Shown: positions 32,522 through 44,140, counted from the first letter of the stretch. The stretch: 46,630 bases of DNA from Bacteroidales bacterium (GCA_017558775.1 JAFYTP010000087.1:1-46630); one strand, 5' to 3'. The notes: generated by a model not told the origin, from the letters alone. Numbers and translations are program-made.

Positions 32522-33685
32522 GTGAACAGGTTCTTCCGCATTTTCTCTGTTTGTGCCGCGGTGGGAATGTTGTCCTGCTCCACGGGTGTCACCTATGTCG
32601 TGACGGGAAGCGACTCCCCCACCGACGGTGCTACCGTGTATCTGGTGGACCAGACCACCATGGAACGCATCGACAGTACCGTTGTCTCCTCCGGCACCTT
32701 CCGGATGAAAGGAAAGGCGGAAAAGAACGCATTCCTGGCCGTTTCTGTCGATGGTGTCGAGGAAAAGGTCAAATTCCTTCGGTCGGGGCAGTTCCCCTTT
32801 TTCAACGACGGAAAACCTGTGCGGGTGAATGTCGCGGAAGGGACGCTGACCGGCTCTGCCCTCAATACGAAACTGACGGAATGCCTGCAGCGCAATCAGG
32901 AAGCGTATGACGAGTATAACAGTCTCATCACGGCGTACGAATCTCTTTCCCAGGAAGAGGCGGAAGCCCATGCGGAAGAGTTTGCGACGCAATATCGCGC
33001 CGCGATCCGGAAATATGCCGGCTTCTATATCGACCTGGTCGATGAGAACGTCGGCACCCTGATTCCGGTCGCCTTTGTCGAGCATCTGGCCTCGGTTGTC
33101 TCCGCGGCGGACGACTGGGATAAAGCGGCGGGTGAAAAGAAGCTGGCGGAATTCCTCGCCGCCAATCCGCAGGTTGCCAAACATCCGTATGTGACTGATT
33201 TGAACCGTCGTATGGCTGAATCGGACGCCCGACGGAATCGTCGCGCGGAGCTTCGCCGGTCGTATGTCGGCCAACCTTTCCGGGACCTCGTGGAATCCGA
33301 TCCGGACGGCATTCCCCATGCGCTGAGCGAATATGCGGGCCAGGGCAGATGGGTGTTTGTCAATTTCTGGGCGTCCTGGTGCGGCTTCTGTAAAGCCGAA
33401 ATCCCCAATCTTCGATCTTCTTACACCAAATATCACCGCAAAGGCTTCGATATCGTCGCCCTTTCCTTTGATGACGACAAGGATGTCTGGGTGAAAGCCA
33501 TTGCCGACTGGGAAATGCCCTGGATCCATTTATGTGACCTCAAGGGCAGGGAAACCGTGGCCGTCGGTGTCTATTCCGTCAGCGGCCTCCCAGACAACAT
33601 ACTGATCGATCCGGAAGGCACCATTGTCGCCCGCGGTCTCTTCGGTGAAGACGTGGAGACCAGACTCGCCGAGATTTTCGAATAG
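32522..33685 (+). CDS. TlpA-like thioredoxin lipoprotein with DUF4369-like N-terminal domain
   Basis: A 387-residue envelope thiol-disulfide protein. A short signal with lipobox MLSC (Cys 19) marks it as a lipoprotein. A DUF4369-like beta domain (about 25-130) and a helical linker precede the thioredoxin fold, which has VFVNFWASWCGFCKAEIPNL with active cysteines 287 and 290 and cis-Pro in SGLPDNILIDPEG. The active-site pair is CGFC instead of the CxPC usual in TlpA, which should alter redox potential. The start is GTG at 32522, 12 bases after the M56 gene; the first in-frame ATG would remove the signal peptide. It probably reduces or isomerises envelope disulfides. Confidence 0.88.
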   Translation: MNRFFRIFSVCAAVGMLSCSTGVTYVVTGSDSPTDGATVYLVDQTTMERIDSTVVSSGTFRMKGKAEKNAFLAVSVDGVEEKVKFLRSGQFPFFNDGKPVRVNVAEGTLTGSALNTKLTECLQRNQEAYDEYNSLITAYESLSQEEAEAHAEEFATQYRAAIRKYAGFYIDLVDENVGTLIPVAFVEHLASVVSAADDWDKAAGEKKLAEFLAANPQVAKHPYVTDLNRRMAESDARRNRRAELRRSYVGQPFRDLVESDPDGIPHALSEYAGQGRWVFVNFWASWCGFCKAEIPNLRSSYTKYHRKGFDIVALSFDDDKDVWVKAIADWEMPWIHLCDLKGRETVAVGVYSVSGLPDNILIDPEGTIVARGLFGEDVETRLAEIFE

Positions 33686-33713
33686 TTTTTTTTCTTTGAT
33701 AATATTCTATACT

Positions 33714-35840
33714 ATGAAGAAGGATTTTAGGAAGTCCTGTACGCTTTTGTTGGCCTTCCTGTTCGCGGGGTCGCTCCAGGCCCAGCCGCTGTTATGGCCC
33801 ATCGCCGGGAAAAAGGCCGGCGAAGACATCCTCTCCCAGCCGCAGATGTACATCGACAAGGAATTGAATTCCAGTGAGTTGTTTATCGGTGCGGAGCTGG
33901 GAACGGTGGTGTTGTGCCCGGTCGACGGGGTTATTATCACCGTTGGCACGGAATACTGGCAAAGCATGGTTTATATGTATGGCTCGAATCTGGACGCGCG
34001 GCTGACGATGGCGGAGAACATCAAGGCCGCCCGGGATGAAACGGGGCAGACGTATACCGGCGCCATGTCCATCCGCATGGCTGATGGAAACAAGCTTCAC
34101 CTGACAGGTCTCTCCAGTGATCGCCGTTTCCAGACCGGCCAGAAGCTGCAGGCGGGTGACACGCTGGGCGTTGTGGACTATTCGTATCGCGCGTTCAAGA
34201 CGCCTTCGCTGATGGTGGCTTTCTCCAATACGAAAAACATCCCCACGGATCCGATGACGCCCTTCGGGCTCAAAACATCCTTCGTTGAACCTAAAGAGCT
34301 TACGCGAGAGGATCCGATGCCTGCCGACAAGATCCGGGAGGATTTGGATGTCCTGGCAAACGCTTTCTGCGAGCTATATCCTTCTCTGGAGAATCACATG
34401 GACGAAGCGTCTTTCAGAGCGTTTGTGGATTCTCTGAAAACCACCGTCACCGGCCCGATGGACGTCCCTTACGATTTCCGTCTGATGATCCGTAGCATCA
34501 TGCACCGGATGCCGGACAGCCACACTGCCTTGCTTCCGGATCCGATAAAGACAAAGGACCGGCAGGCATGGACTCCCGGAGAGTATCTGGTATTCTGCAA
34601 CGACACAATGCGAGTCGCGGTTGCCGCGTCGGGCTATGAATGGCTGGAAGGCAAGGTCGTCACCACCATCGACGGCGCTCCGGCCCTGGAGTACGCCCGC
34701 CGCGCCGCTGAATTTGAGCACATTTATGACGGAAAGGTGCAGAGTACCGCATGGGAAAACATCGTGAACCTCGGCCACTATGGATACTATCTGAACATGG
34801 ACGCCAAAGAAGGAACGGTCCACGAATTGGGCCTGGAGGACGGTACAACCGTGAAAGTCCCCTTCTTCTTTCCTTCCCGGTTCAAGATCAATGACATATA
34901 CCGTCGGATGTTGGCCTGGCACAACATCAATACGATGCGACGCGACGACGAGGCCTTTGAGACGCGCACCCTGAACGATTCTACGGCCTATCTGGCCATC
35001 AGGACCTTCGATCTGTTCGACAAGCAGGTGGAGTCGATCCGGGACTTCCTGGCTTCTTGCCAGGCCCCCAATCTGATTGTCGACCTCCGCAACAACGCCG
35101 GCGGTGAAAACAAGGTGCTGATGCAATTGCTTTCGTACTTGGCGGACTCGCCCATGGACCGGCAGAAAGGTGGGTATGACCGTGTGCTCAAGCAGGGGCA
35201 TTTCGCCAGTCTGGCCTATTGCTTCAACTATACGGCCGAGATGGACATTTTCCCGGACTATGAACCCGGAGAGAACGGTTTCTACAAGCGGGATTCGCTG
35301 GAAACCTGCGCTGTCGTGATGCCGGATCCTGACGTCCATTACGGCGGAAAAGTGTATGTCCTGACCAACGGCAATTCGTTCTCCGCCGCCACGCTGTTCC
35401 CGGCCGTGCTGGTGCGGAACCGCCGCGGCGTGAGCGTCGGCCGTGAAACCGGCAGCGGCTATCACAGCATGACGGCATTGAAGTTTGCCGATGTACAATT
35501 GCCCAACACCCTGCAAACCATCCATATTCCGCTGGTGCAGCTGGTCTTCGACACCACCGTGTGCGACCGGCTCCCGGAAGGCCGCGGCCTGCTGCCGGAC
35601 TATCCCCTGCCATTGACCTGGAACGAAGTGATGCAGGGCGCCGACGGCCAGACCGATGTGATGCTGGAATACGCCCTGTCCCTGATTGCCGACGGAAAAT
35701 ACCTCAGTGAAGAGGATCCGTTCGCGACATTGGACCAAACTCCTGAGAAGCGCCCGTTTCCCTGGCTTCCCGTAGCCGGGGGCGCGGCGCTTCTTCTCTT
35801 TGCCGGTATCTATCTGTTGATGAAAAAAGCGAAGAAATGA
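33714..35840 (+). CDS. S41-family periplasmic protease with degenerate M23/LytM-like N-terminal domain and C-terminal membrane anchor
   Basis: A 708-residue exported protein. The signal peptide ends near LQAQ (residue 24). Residues 35-190 have the pattern of the LytM/M23 fold: GAELGTVVLCPVDGVIITVG, LHLTGLSS, GQKLQAGDTLGVVD and PTDPMTPFG. The zinc ligands are lost, for example the HLHF-equivalent segment reads SLMVAF, so it is probably not a peptidase. The S41 (tail-specific protease) domain follows, with LRNNAGGENK and the nucleophile in NGNSFSAATLF, Ser 557, then GRETGSGY. A hydrophobic helix at about 684-702 with a lysine tail anchors it. I use the ATG at 33714; it is 28 bases after the thioredoxin gene. 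The fused arrangement suggests a protease targeted to peptidoglycan or a binding partner. Confidence 0.8.
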   Translation: MKKDFRKSCTLLLAFLFAGSLQAQPLLWPIAGKKAGEDILSQPQMYIDKELNSSELFIGAELGTVVLCPVDGVIITVGTEYWQSMVYMYGSNLDARLTMAENIKAARDETGQTYTGAMSIRMADGNKLHLTGLSSDRRFQTGQKLQAGDTLGVVDYSYRAFKTPSLMVAFSNTKNIPTDPMTPFGLKTSFVEPKELTREDPMPADKIREDLDVLANAFCELYPSLENHMDEASFRAFVDSLKTTVTGPMDVPYDFRLMIRSIMHRMPDSHTALLPDPIKTKDRQAWTPGEYLVFCNDTMRVAVAASGYEWLEGKVVTTIDGAPALEYARRAAEFEHIYDGKVQSTAWENIVNLGHYGYYLNMDAKEGTVHELGLEDGTTVKVPFFFPSRFKINDIYRRMLAWHNINTMRRDDEAFETRTLNDSTAYLAIRTFDLFDKQVESIRDFLASCQAPNLIVDLRNNAGGENKVLMQLLSYLADSPMDRQKGGYDRVLKQGHFASLAYCFNYTAEMDIFPDYEPGENGFYKRDSLETCAVVMPDPDVHYGGKVYVLTNGNSFSAATLFPAVLVRNRRGVSVGRETGSGYHSMTALKFADVQLPNTLQTIHIPLVQLVFDTTVCDRLPEGRGLLPDYPLPLTWNEVMQGADGQTDVMLEYALSLIADGKYLSEEDPFATLDQTPEKRPFPWLPVAGGAALLLFAGIYLLMKKAKK

Positions 35841-37015
35841 AAAAGATTCTCCTGCTCCTTCCTTGTCTGATTGCCTGCCTTTCCCTGGGGGCGCAGACCA
35901 CCCATCGCGAGTCCGTGCTGACCGAGGCGCGATACCTGAAAAGCATCTACCGGACCGACGAAGCCATCGAGAAACTATCGGCCCTTGTCCGGCCTGAATC
36001 CTTTGATGAAGGGGTCTTTTCCGAGCTGGCTGACTGTCATTTCCAAAGCGGTGATTATGAGGGCGCTGAAGGTACTTACTTCATGCTTTCCTCCCGCTTC
36101 CCCAACAGCATCCTCTACAAGATCCGGCTGATGCAGTGCTACTATCGGATGAAGGCCTATTTCCAGTGTGTCGGCACGGGCCGGCAGATTCTTGCAATGG
36201 ACCAAATTCCTGCTGTGGCGAGCTATGTCGGGGACGCCTTCCGGCAGATGGAAATGGCCGATTCGGCCCTATGCTACTATCGGCAATCCCTGGCCCTCAA
36301 ACCGGAGAATGAGACCGTGCTTTCCAAGGCTGTGAATATCCTGATCACCGCCGAGGATTATGACGGTGCCGTGGCCATCTGCGAGCCTTTCCTGGCGGAG
36401 GATCCGGACAATACGGTCATCGCTCCCTTGAAGGGTCTTGCCCTGTACAGAAAGGGTGAATATGAACCGGCCATCAAGGTGTTCCAGCGCCAGGAGGATA
36501 TCGGCAACGACATCTATCCCATCCATTACTACCTGGGCCAGAGTTACTGGAAGACTAAGGTCATGTATCGGGCCGAGCAGGAGCTGCTCACGGCCTGGCA
36601 GATAGACTCCACGGACGTCAACCTCGCCTATTCCATCGCAGGCGTCAAAATGGATGCGTACCAGCCCTTCGAGACGGAGGTGAAACCCTGGCTGGACAAG
36701 GCCTGGGAGATGATTCAGCCGGATGCCGGCACACTGTCCCGCATCCATCAGCAATACGCTCTCGGATACTACCGGAAGCAGAATGCCTGGGACAAGGCCA
36801 TCGAGCATTACAAGGAAGCGTACCGGTTCAATCCCAAGTTCATCTCCGCCCTCTCTACGATCGGGTATTGTTACGAGCAGAAAAAGGATTACAAGCAGGC
36901 ACTGCAGTGGTATGAAAAATACATGCAGGTCGCGCGTCCCGGTTCGAACGGGTATGACTTTGTCGCCAAGAGCATTACATACCTGAAGAGCGAACTCTTC
37001 ATGGAGGAGCCTTAG
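35837..37015 (+). CDS. Periplasmic tetratricopeptide-repeat protein
   Basis: A 392-residue protein with a signal peptide (LLLPCLIACLSLGAQ) and then helical TPR-type repeats through nearly its whole length, e.g. ALCYYRQSLALKPENETVLS, AIKVFQRQEDIGNDIYPIHY and AIEHYKEAYRFNPKFISALS. It is expected to be a protein-interaction scaffold in the periplasm. Its ATG overlaps the S41 gene stop by four bases, so translation is coupled and the two proteins may act together. No enzyme motif was seen. No clear terminator follows; the ligA promoter starts soon after. Confidence 0.85.
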   Translation: MKKILLLLPCLIACLSLGAQTTHRESVLTEARYLKSIYRTDEAIEKLSALVRPESFDEGVFSELADCHFQSGDYEGAEGTYFMLSSRFPNSILYKIRLMQCYYRMKAYFQCVGTGRQILAMDQIPAVASYVGDAFRQMEMADSALCYYRQSLALKPENETVLSKAVNILITAEDYDGAVAICEPFLAEDPDNTVIAPLKGLALYRKGEYEPAIKVFQRQEDIGNDIYPIHYYLGQSYWKTKVMYRAEQELLTAWQIDSTDVNLAYSIAGVKMDAYQPFETEVKPWLDKAWEMIQPDAGTLSRIHQQYALGYYRKQNAWDKAIEHYKEAYRFNPKFISALSTIGYCYEQKKDYKQALQWYEKYMQVARPGSNGYDFVAKSITYLKSELFMEEP

Positions 37016-39127
<2,112 letters not shown>

Positions 39128-39130
39128 CCG

Positions 39131-40105
39131 ATGAACTTCTTCAAACGGACCATACACCGGGCACAAGTCCAACTTCGCTGGGCGAGGATTCTCACCAAGC
39201 AGGCGGTCCGTTTCGTGACGCACGACATGTGGTTCCTGAATGTCGATGACCTCTCCCGCTGGAAGGCCCGCGCGGTGAAGGACATCAAGGTCGTGTTCCT
39301 GATGCTCAAGGTGTTCTCCGACCAGAAGATCGGCTTCCAGGTGACGGCCCTCGCCTACCAGAGCATGATGTCGCTGGTGCCGTTCATTGCCATCGGCCTA
39401 TACCTGACCAACGGCGTGGGTATCGCCGACCAGTTCCATGCCTTCCTGAACGCGAACATCAGCAACCAGAAATTGATCGAGGACCTGATTTCCGCTTCGG
39501 ACAAGATCATCGCCACGGCGGAGTCCGGGCTGTTCGGTTTCATCAGCATGGCTTCCTTCCTGTGGATCCTCATCTGGCTGATGGTTACGGTCCGGCGTGT
39601 GTTCAACAATGTCTGGAAAGTGAATGAGAGCCGGAACTTCTTCCACGTGCTGGGTGTGGGTCTCGGCGTTTTGATCCTTTCCCCTTTCGTCATCGTCCTG
39701 TTTTTCACCGGTTCCGTCGTCTATTCAACGGTGCTGGACTATATCGTCCCGAGCGGTATGTTCTTCTCGGAACACCTGAAGAGCTTCTTGTCATGGGTCT
39801 TGTTCGCCGGTGCGTCGGTACTGATCCTGACGATGATGTACAAGTATATCCCGGCCGCCCGTGTCCGGACGCGTCATGCCTTCAAGGCGGCGCTGATCGC
39901 CGGCATCGGCTTCACGGCCGTGCAGTATCTATACCTGGAGACGCAAGTGATGGTGGCCAAGCAGAGCGCCATCTACGGCTTCCTCGCGGCCCTGCCCCTG
40001 TTCATGATCTGGCTGAACCTGGGATGGACCATCGTCCTGTACGGGGCCGAGCTCTCCTATTCCTTCCAGAATGTTAACCATTTGAACCCGAACGAGGTAC
40101 TATGA
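39131..40105 (+). CDS. YihY/BrkB family inner-membrane protein
   Basis: A 324-residue protein with six or so hydrophobic helices and the family pattern: LTALAYQSMMSLVPFIAIGL, VWKVNESRNFFH, FTGSVVYSTVLD and the near-terminal IYGFLAALPLFMIWLNLGWT followed by the charge-bearing LYGAELSYS. The family was once annotated ribonuclease BN by mistake; the true role is unknown. It starts three bases after ligA, and its stop overlaps the rel gene by four bases. Confidence 0.9.
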   Translation: MNFFKRTIHRAQVQLRWARILTKQAVRFVTHDMWFLNVDDLSRWKARAVKDIKVVFLMLKVFSDQKIGFQVTALAYQSMMSLVPFIAIGLYLTNGVGIADQFHAFLNANISNQKLIEDLISASDKIIATAESGLFGFISMASFLWILIWLMVTVRRVFNNVWKVNESRNFFHVLGVGLGVLILSPFVIVLFFTGSVVYSTVLDYIVPSGMFFSEHLKSFLSWVLFAGASVLILTMMYKYIPAARVRTRHAFKAALIAGIGFTAVQYLYLETQVMVAKQSAIYGFLAALPLFMIWLNLGWTIVLYGAELSYSFQNVNHLNPNEVL

Positions 40106-42333
40106 GTTACTCTGAGTTTACGCAGAAAGATTTCGACGTCATCGCCGATGCCTGGCAGGTGCTGTATGCATCTTCCCGGAAAAGATGTCCGGACGACAAG
40201 GAACTGGAAGTCGTCCGCCAGGCCTTCGAGTTTGCCAATGACGCCCATAAGAACGTCCGCCGCCGGAGCGGGGAGCCCTACATGCTCCATCCGATCGCCG
40301 TGGCGCAGATTGTCGTGGATGACATCGGACTCGGATACAAGTCCATTTCCGCCGCCCTCCTGCACGATGTGGTGGAGGATACGGACTATACGGTGGACGA
40401 CCTGCGGGACCGTTTCGGCGACAAGATCGCCAGCCTCGTGGACGGTCTCACGAAGATCAAGACGGTCCTGGACAATGAGAACCAGGACCTTTCCGCCCAG
40501 AGCCTCCAGGCGGAGAATTTCAAGCGCATCCTCCTCACGCTCAACGACGATCCGCGTGTGGTCCTGATCAAGCTCGCGGACCGGCTGCATAACTGCCGGA
40601 CCATCGAGTACATGCCGGAACACAAGCGCGACAAGATCCTGAGCGAGACGATGTTCGTGTTCATCCCCCTCGCCCACCGGCTGGGCCTTTACAGCGTCAA
40701 GACCGAGTTGGAGAACATCTGGCTCCGCTACAAGGAGCCGGACGCCTATGCCGATATCAGCTCCAAGATCAACCGCAACATCCAGCAGCGGGCGAAGGAG
40801 ATCAACGCCTTCATCGAACCCATCGACGAGGCCCTGCGGAAGGCCGGTTTCAGTTTCGAGATCAAGAAGCGGGTGAAGACCCCTTATTCCGCCTGGCACA
40901 AGATGCAGGTGAAGCAGATCCCGTTCGAGCAGGTGTTCGACCTGTATGCCATCCGCGTTATCTTCGACCCGGCCAAGGACAACGGCGAATCGGAGCGCGA
41001 CCAGTGCTATCATGTCTTCTCCATCATCACCGGCATCTACCGGTATATGCCCGAACGCCTGCGCGATTGGGTGAAGCACCCCAAGTCCAACGGCTACGAG
41101 GCCCTGCACTGTACCCTGCTGAGCCCGTCGGGCATCTGGGTGGAAGTCCAGATCCGCACCCGACGCATGGACGACATTGCCGAGAAGGGCATCGCCGCCC
41201 ACTGGACCTACAAGCAGAACGGCTATGTGGGCGAGAACGACAGCGAGATGGACCTTTGGCTGGAAAGGATCAAGGAAGTTCTGGTCAATCCGGACGTGAA
41301 CGCCCTGGAGCTGCTGGACATCATCCATAACGACCTTACCAGCGCGGAGATTTACGTGTTCACCCCGAAGGGCGAGCAGCGCGTCATCGAGAAAGGCGCC
41401 ACGGTGCTGGATTTCGCCTATCAGATCCATACCGAGATCGGCAACAAGGCCATCGCTGCGAAGGTAAACCAGCGGCTGGTGGCCCTGAACCATGTCATCA
41501 AGACCGGCGACCAGGTGGAGATTATCACGGCCGGCGACGAGCGCCCCAAGCGCGAATGGCTCCAGTTCCTGAAGACGCGCCGGGCGCGGACCGAGGTGAT
41601 GGACTATTTCAAGAACGAACGGAAGCAGACGGTCGATTACGGTCGCGACATCCTGGCGGAAAAGGCCGGTCTCCTGGGCTACAAGATGGACGAGGAAACC
41701 CTCCAGCGCGTCGAGGCGGCGTATGGCGCCCAGGACCGTGAAGAGTTCCTCTATCAGGTGGGCATCGGCAATGTTAAGCTGGACAAGCTCTCCGACGTCC
41801 TGAAGTCCAAGCAGCGCTTCTCCCTGCTCCGGATGTTCTTCTCGCAGAAGGACAAGGATAAGGACAAGGCCAAGAAACAGGAAGAGTATATCATCGGCGG
41901 CAAGGACGGCAGTCACCAGTTCGTCATCGCCTCCTGCTGCAACCCGATCCCCGGCGATCCCGTCGTCGGCATCAAGTCTCCCGACGGCAAGATTACGGTC
42001 CATAAGAAATCCTGTTCCGTCGCCGAGGAGATTGCCGCCACGCACGGCGACTGGGTCGTAGTCCCGAAATGGTTGCAGGTGGCCGAGGACCAGGCGTTCC
42101 TGGTACGGATTTCGCTGAAAGGACTCGACCGTATGGGCCTGCTGAACGAGATTTCCCGCTTCCTTTCCCTGGTGATGGGCGCCAACATGCGGCGGCTCAA
42201 CCTCAGCGCCGACGACGGCATCTTCTCCGGTTATATCGACCTTTATGTCAACAGCAAGGACGTCCTGGAGAAGATCCTCAAGAAGCTGACGACGATCGAG
42301 GGCATCGAATCGGTGTCCCGTATCGACATTTAA
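40102..42333 (+). CDS. rel: Bifunctional (p)ppGpp synthetase/hydrolase (Rel/SpoT family)
   Basis: A 743-residue long RSH enzyme controlling the stringent response. The N-terminal HD hydrolase domain is intact: MLHPIAVAQIVVDD and SAALLHDVVEDTDYT, with KLADRLHNCRTI. The synthetase domain has KTPYSAWHKM, FDLYAIRVIFD, NGYEALHCTL and EVQIRTRRMDDIAEKGIAAH. Then TGS (EIYVFTPKGEQRVIEKGATV), a Cys-rich conserved region (ASCCNPIPGD) and the C-terminal ACT domain. With HD motifs conserved it is likely to make and to degrade the alarmone. ATGA overlap with yihY, and 10 bases to the next lipoprotein gene. Confidence 0.95.
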   Translation: MSYSEFTQKDFDVIADAWQVLYASSRKRCPDDKELEVVRQAFEFANDAHKNVRRRSGEPYMLHPIAVAQIVVDDIGLGYKSISAALLHDVVEDTDYTVDDLRDRFGDKIASLVDGLTKIKTVLDNENQDLSAQSLQAENFKRILLTLNDDPRVVLIKLADRLHNCRTIEYMPEHKRDKILSETMFVFIPLAHRLGLYSVKTELENIWLRYKEPDAYADISSKINRNIQQRAKEINAFIEPIDEALRKAGFSFEIKKRVKTPYSAWHKMQVKQIPFEQVFDLYAIRVIFDPAKDNGESERDQCYHVFSIITGIYRYMPERLRDWVKHPKSNGYEALHCTLLSPSGIWVEVQIRTRRMDDIAEKGIAAHWTYKQNGYVGENDSEMDLWLERIKEVLVNPDVNALELLDIIHNDLTSAEIYVFTPKGEQRVIEKGATVLDFAYQIHTEIGNKAIAAKVNQRLVALNHVIKTGDQVEIITAGDERPKREWLQFLKTRRARTEVMDYFKNERKQTVDYGRDILAEKAGLLGYKMDEETLQRVEAAYGAQDREEFLYQVGIGNVKLDKLSDVLKSKQRFSLLRMFFSQKDKDKDKAKKQEEYIIGGKDGSHQFVIASCCNPIPGDPVVGIKSPDGKITVHKKSCSVAEEIAATHGDWVVVPKWLQVAEDQAFLVRISLKGLDRMGLLNEISRFLSLVMGANMRRLNLSADDGIFSGYIDLYVNSKDVLEKILKKLTTIEGIESVSRIDI

Positions 42334-42343
42334 CAACTTGTAT

Positions 42344-44140
42344 ATGAAGAAATTGACAAAATATATCCCGCTCATCCCGGCCGCCCTGGTACTCGGGGCG
42401 ATGATGTTTCCGTCGGGATGCGCGAACACCACCACCCCGCCCAGCGGCGGCCCCAAGGACACGATTCCGCCGGTGCTGGTGAACACCTATCCCCTGCCCG
42501 GCGCAGTGAATGTGCCGACGCACAAGACGCAGGTCAAGTTCACCTTCAACGAGTATGTGGTGGTCAAGGACGCCAACGCCATCTTCCTGTCCCCTCCGTT
42601 GGAGAAGAAGCCTAAGTACAAGATTTCCGGGAAGAGCCTCATCGTCTCCTTCGAGTCCGACCTGGACAGCAACCGGACTTATACCCTGGACATCACCGGC
42701 GCTGTTGCCGACAATAACGAAGGCAATATGTACGAAGGCTTCACCCTCGTCTTCTCCACGGGCACGCAGATCGACTCGATGTGCATGACGGGCCTCATCC
42801 AGGACTGCAACACGCTGCTGCCCATCAAGGGCGCGACGGTCCTCCTGTATAAGGACCATGCCGATTCCGCCATCTTCCTGCACCGCCCGGACGCCGCCGC
42901 GAAGACCGATGACTGGGGCTTCTTCAGCCTCCGCAACATCCAGGACACCGTGTACCGGGTTTACGCTCTGCGGGACGCGAATAACAACAACAAATACGAG
43001 CCGGACCAGGAGTCCGTCGGTTTCCTCGACAATCCGTTCCGTCCCCATACCGTCTACAACGATTCCATCTACGAACTCAAGAAGTTCAACATGAAGGATA
43101 CGGCCCTCTGCCTCGCGCGCAAGACTGACGTGGAACTGAACGTATTCCGGGAGAAACCCACCAAGCAGTTCATCGTGAAGAAAGAGCGTGTGGGCCTGCG
43201 GACGGCTTTCCTGACCTTCATGGCGCCGGGCGCCAAGGTGAACTCGATGAAGATCCGGGGCCTTCCGGCCGAGAAGCTGATTTCCCAGTTCAATCCCCTG
43301 CAGGACAGTCTCGAGCTGTGGGTGAACGACCAGCGGAAGATGCCGGATACCCTGCAGCTGCAGATCAATTACGACAAGACGGACACCCTCGGTAAACTGG
43401 TCCCGACCGACGAACTGGTCAAGCTCGTCCTGGACAAGAAGATGAAGGCCGAACTCCAGAAGAGTTCCCAGCGGGACGTCAAGCACCAGGACACCATCGC
43501 GGTGTTCAAGAGCGAGGTGGATCCGACGACCGTCGAGCAGTACGGTTTCACGGTCGAGTTCCAGTATCCGCTCATCCAGGACGCCTGGGATTCGCTGGTT
43601 TTCCGTTCGGTGAATCCGCGCCAGCAGGAAAAGCGCGAGCGCTACACGGTGACGCGGGATCCGAACAACCTCCGTCGCTTCACCATTATGCCGAGGGAGA
43701 AGCTCCAGAACGGTTTCGACTATTACCTGAAGCTCCCCTACCGGAAATTCCGGGACGTCAACGGCCACTATAACGACAGTACCGAGATGAAGGTGACGCT
43801 TCCCAACGACGAGAAGCTGAGCACCATCTCCCTCGAGCTGACCAAGGTCAAGAGCCGGTACATCATCGACCTCCTGGGCGAAAAGCGTGACAAGGTGATC
43901 CGCAGCTATATGGTCGATGCCGACCAGACGCTTGTCTTCCCGTACGTGCGGGCCGGCAAGTACTGCATCCGCATCACCGAGGACAGCAACAAGAACGGTC
44001 TCGTGGACACGGGCAGCATCCTGGAGCACCGGCAGCCGGAAAAGGTGAAATTCTACAAGATCAAGGATGACTTCCTGCTGGACATTCCGGAACGGACGGA
44101 GTACGAGCAGAAGATCAACATGGAGGAACTGTTCAAATGA
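42344..44140 (+). CDS. Ig-like domain-containing lipoprotein
   Basis: A 598-residue envelope lipoprotein: lipobox PSGC with Cys 26 after a hydrophobic stretch. Directly after it, NTTTPPSGGPKDTIPPVLVN and VKFTFNEYVVVKDAN form the SbsA-like (Big_5) Ig-like domain seen in many Bacteroidota proteins. A carboxypeptidase-regulatory-like beta domain follows (GLIQDCNTLLPIKGATVLLY, DANNNNKYEPDQESVGFLDN). I chose the ATG at 42344; a TTG two codons earlier is unlikely. Its stop overlaps the beta-barrel gene by four bases. The pair may form an outer-membrane or surface unit; role unknown. Confidence 0.85.
   Translation: MKKLTKYIPLIPAALVLGAMMFPSGCANTTTPPSGGPKDTIPPVLVNTYPLPGAVNVPTHKTQVKFTFNEYVVVKDANAIFLSPPLEKKPKYKISGKSLIVSFESDLDSNRTYTLDITGAVADNNEGNMYEGFTLVFSTGTQIDSMCMTGLIQDCNTLLPIKGATVLLYKDHADSAIFLHRPDAAAKTDDWGFFSLRNIQDTVYRVYALRDANNNNKYEPDQESVGFLDNPFRPHTVYNDSIYELKKFNMKDTALCLARKTDVELNVFREKPTKQFIVKKERVGLRTAFLTFMAPGAKVNSMKIRGLPAEKLISQFNPLQDSLELWVNDQRKMPDTLQLQINYDKTDTLGKLVPTDELVKLVLDKKMKAELQKSSQRDVKHQDTIAVFKSEVDPTTVEQYGFTVEFQYPLIQDAWDSLVFRSVNPRQQEKRERYTVTRDPNNLRRFTIMPREKLQNGFDYYLKLPYRKFRDVNGHYNDSTEMKVTLPNDEKLSTISLELTKVKSRYIIDLLGEKRDKVIRSYMVDADQTLVFPYVRAGKYCIRITEDSNKNGLVDTGSILEHRQPEKVKFYKIKDDFLLDIPERTEYEQKINMEELFK

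Noticed and set aside
40057..42486. Very long open frame antisense to rel
   Set aside because: It is a shadow of the GC-rich rel coding sequence on the other strand. Its translation is low-complexity in V, D, H and L, without a known domain, while the plus strand gives a perfect Rel protein. Similar long antisense frames opposite the Ig-like lipoprotein, the M56-TlpA genes, pfk and the ABC-F gene were discarded for the same reason.
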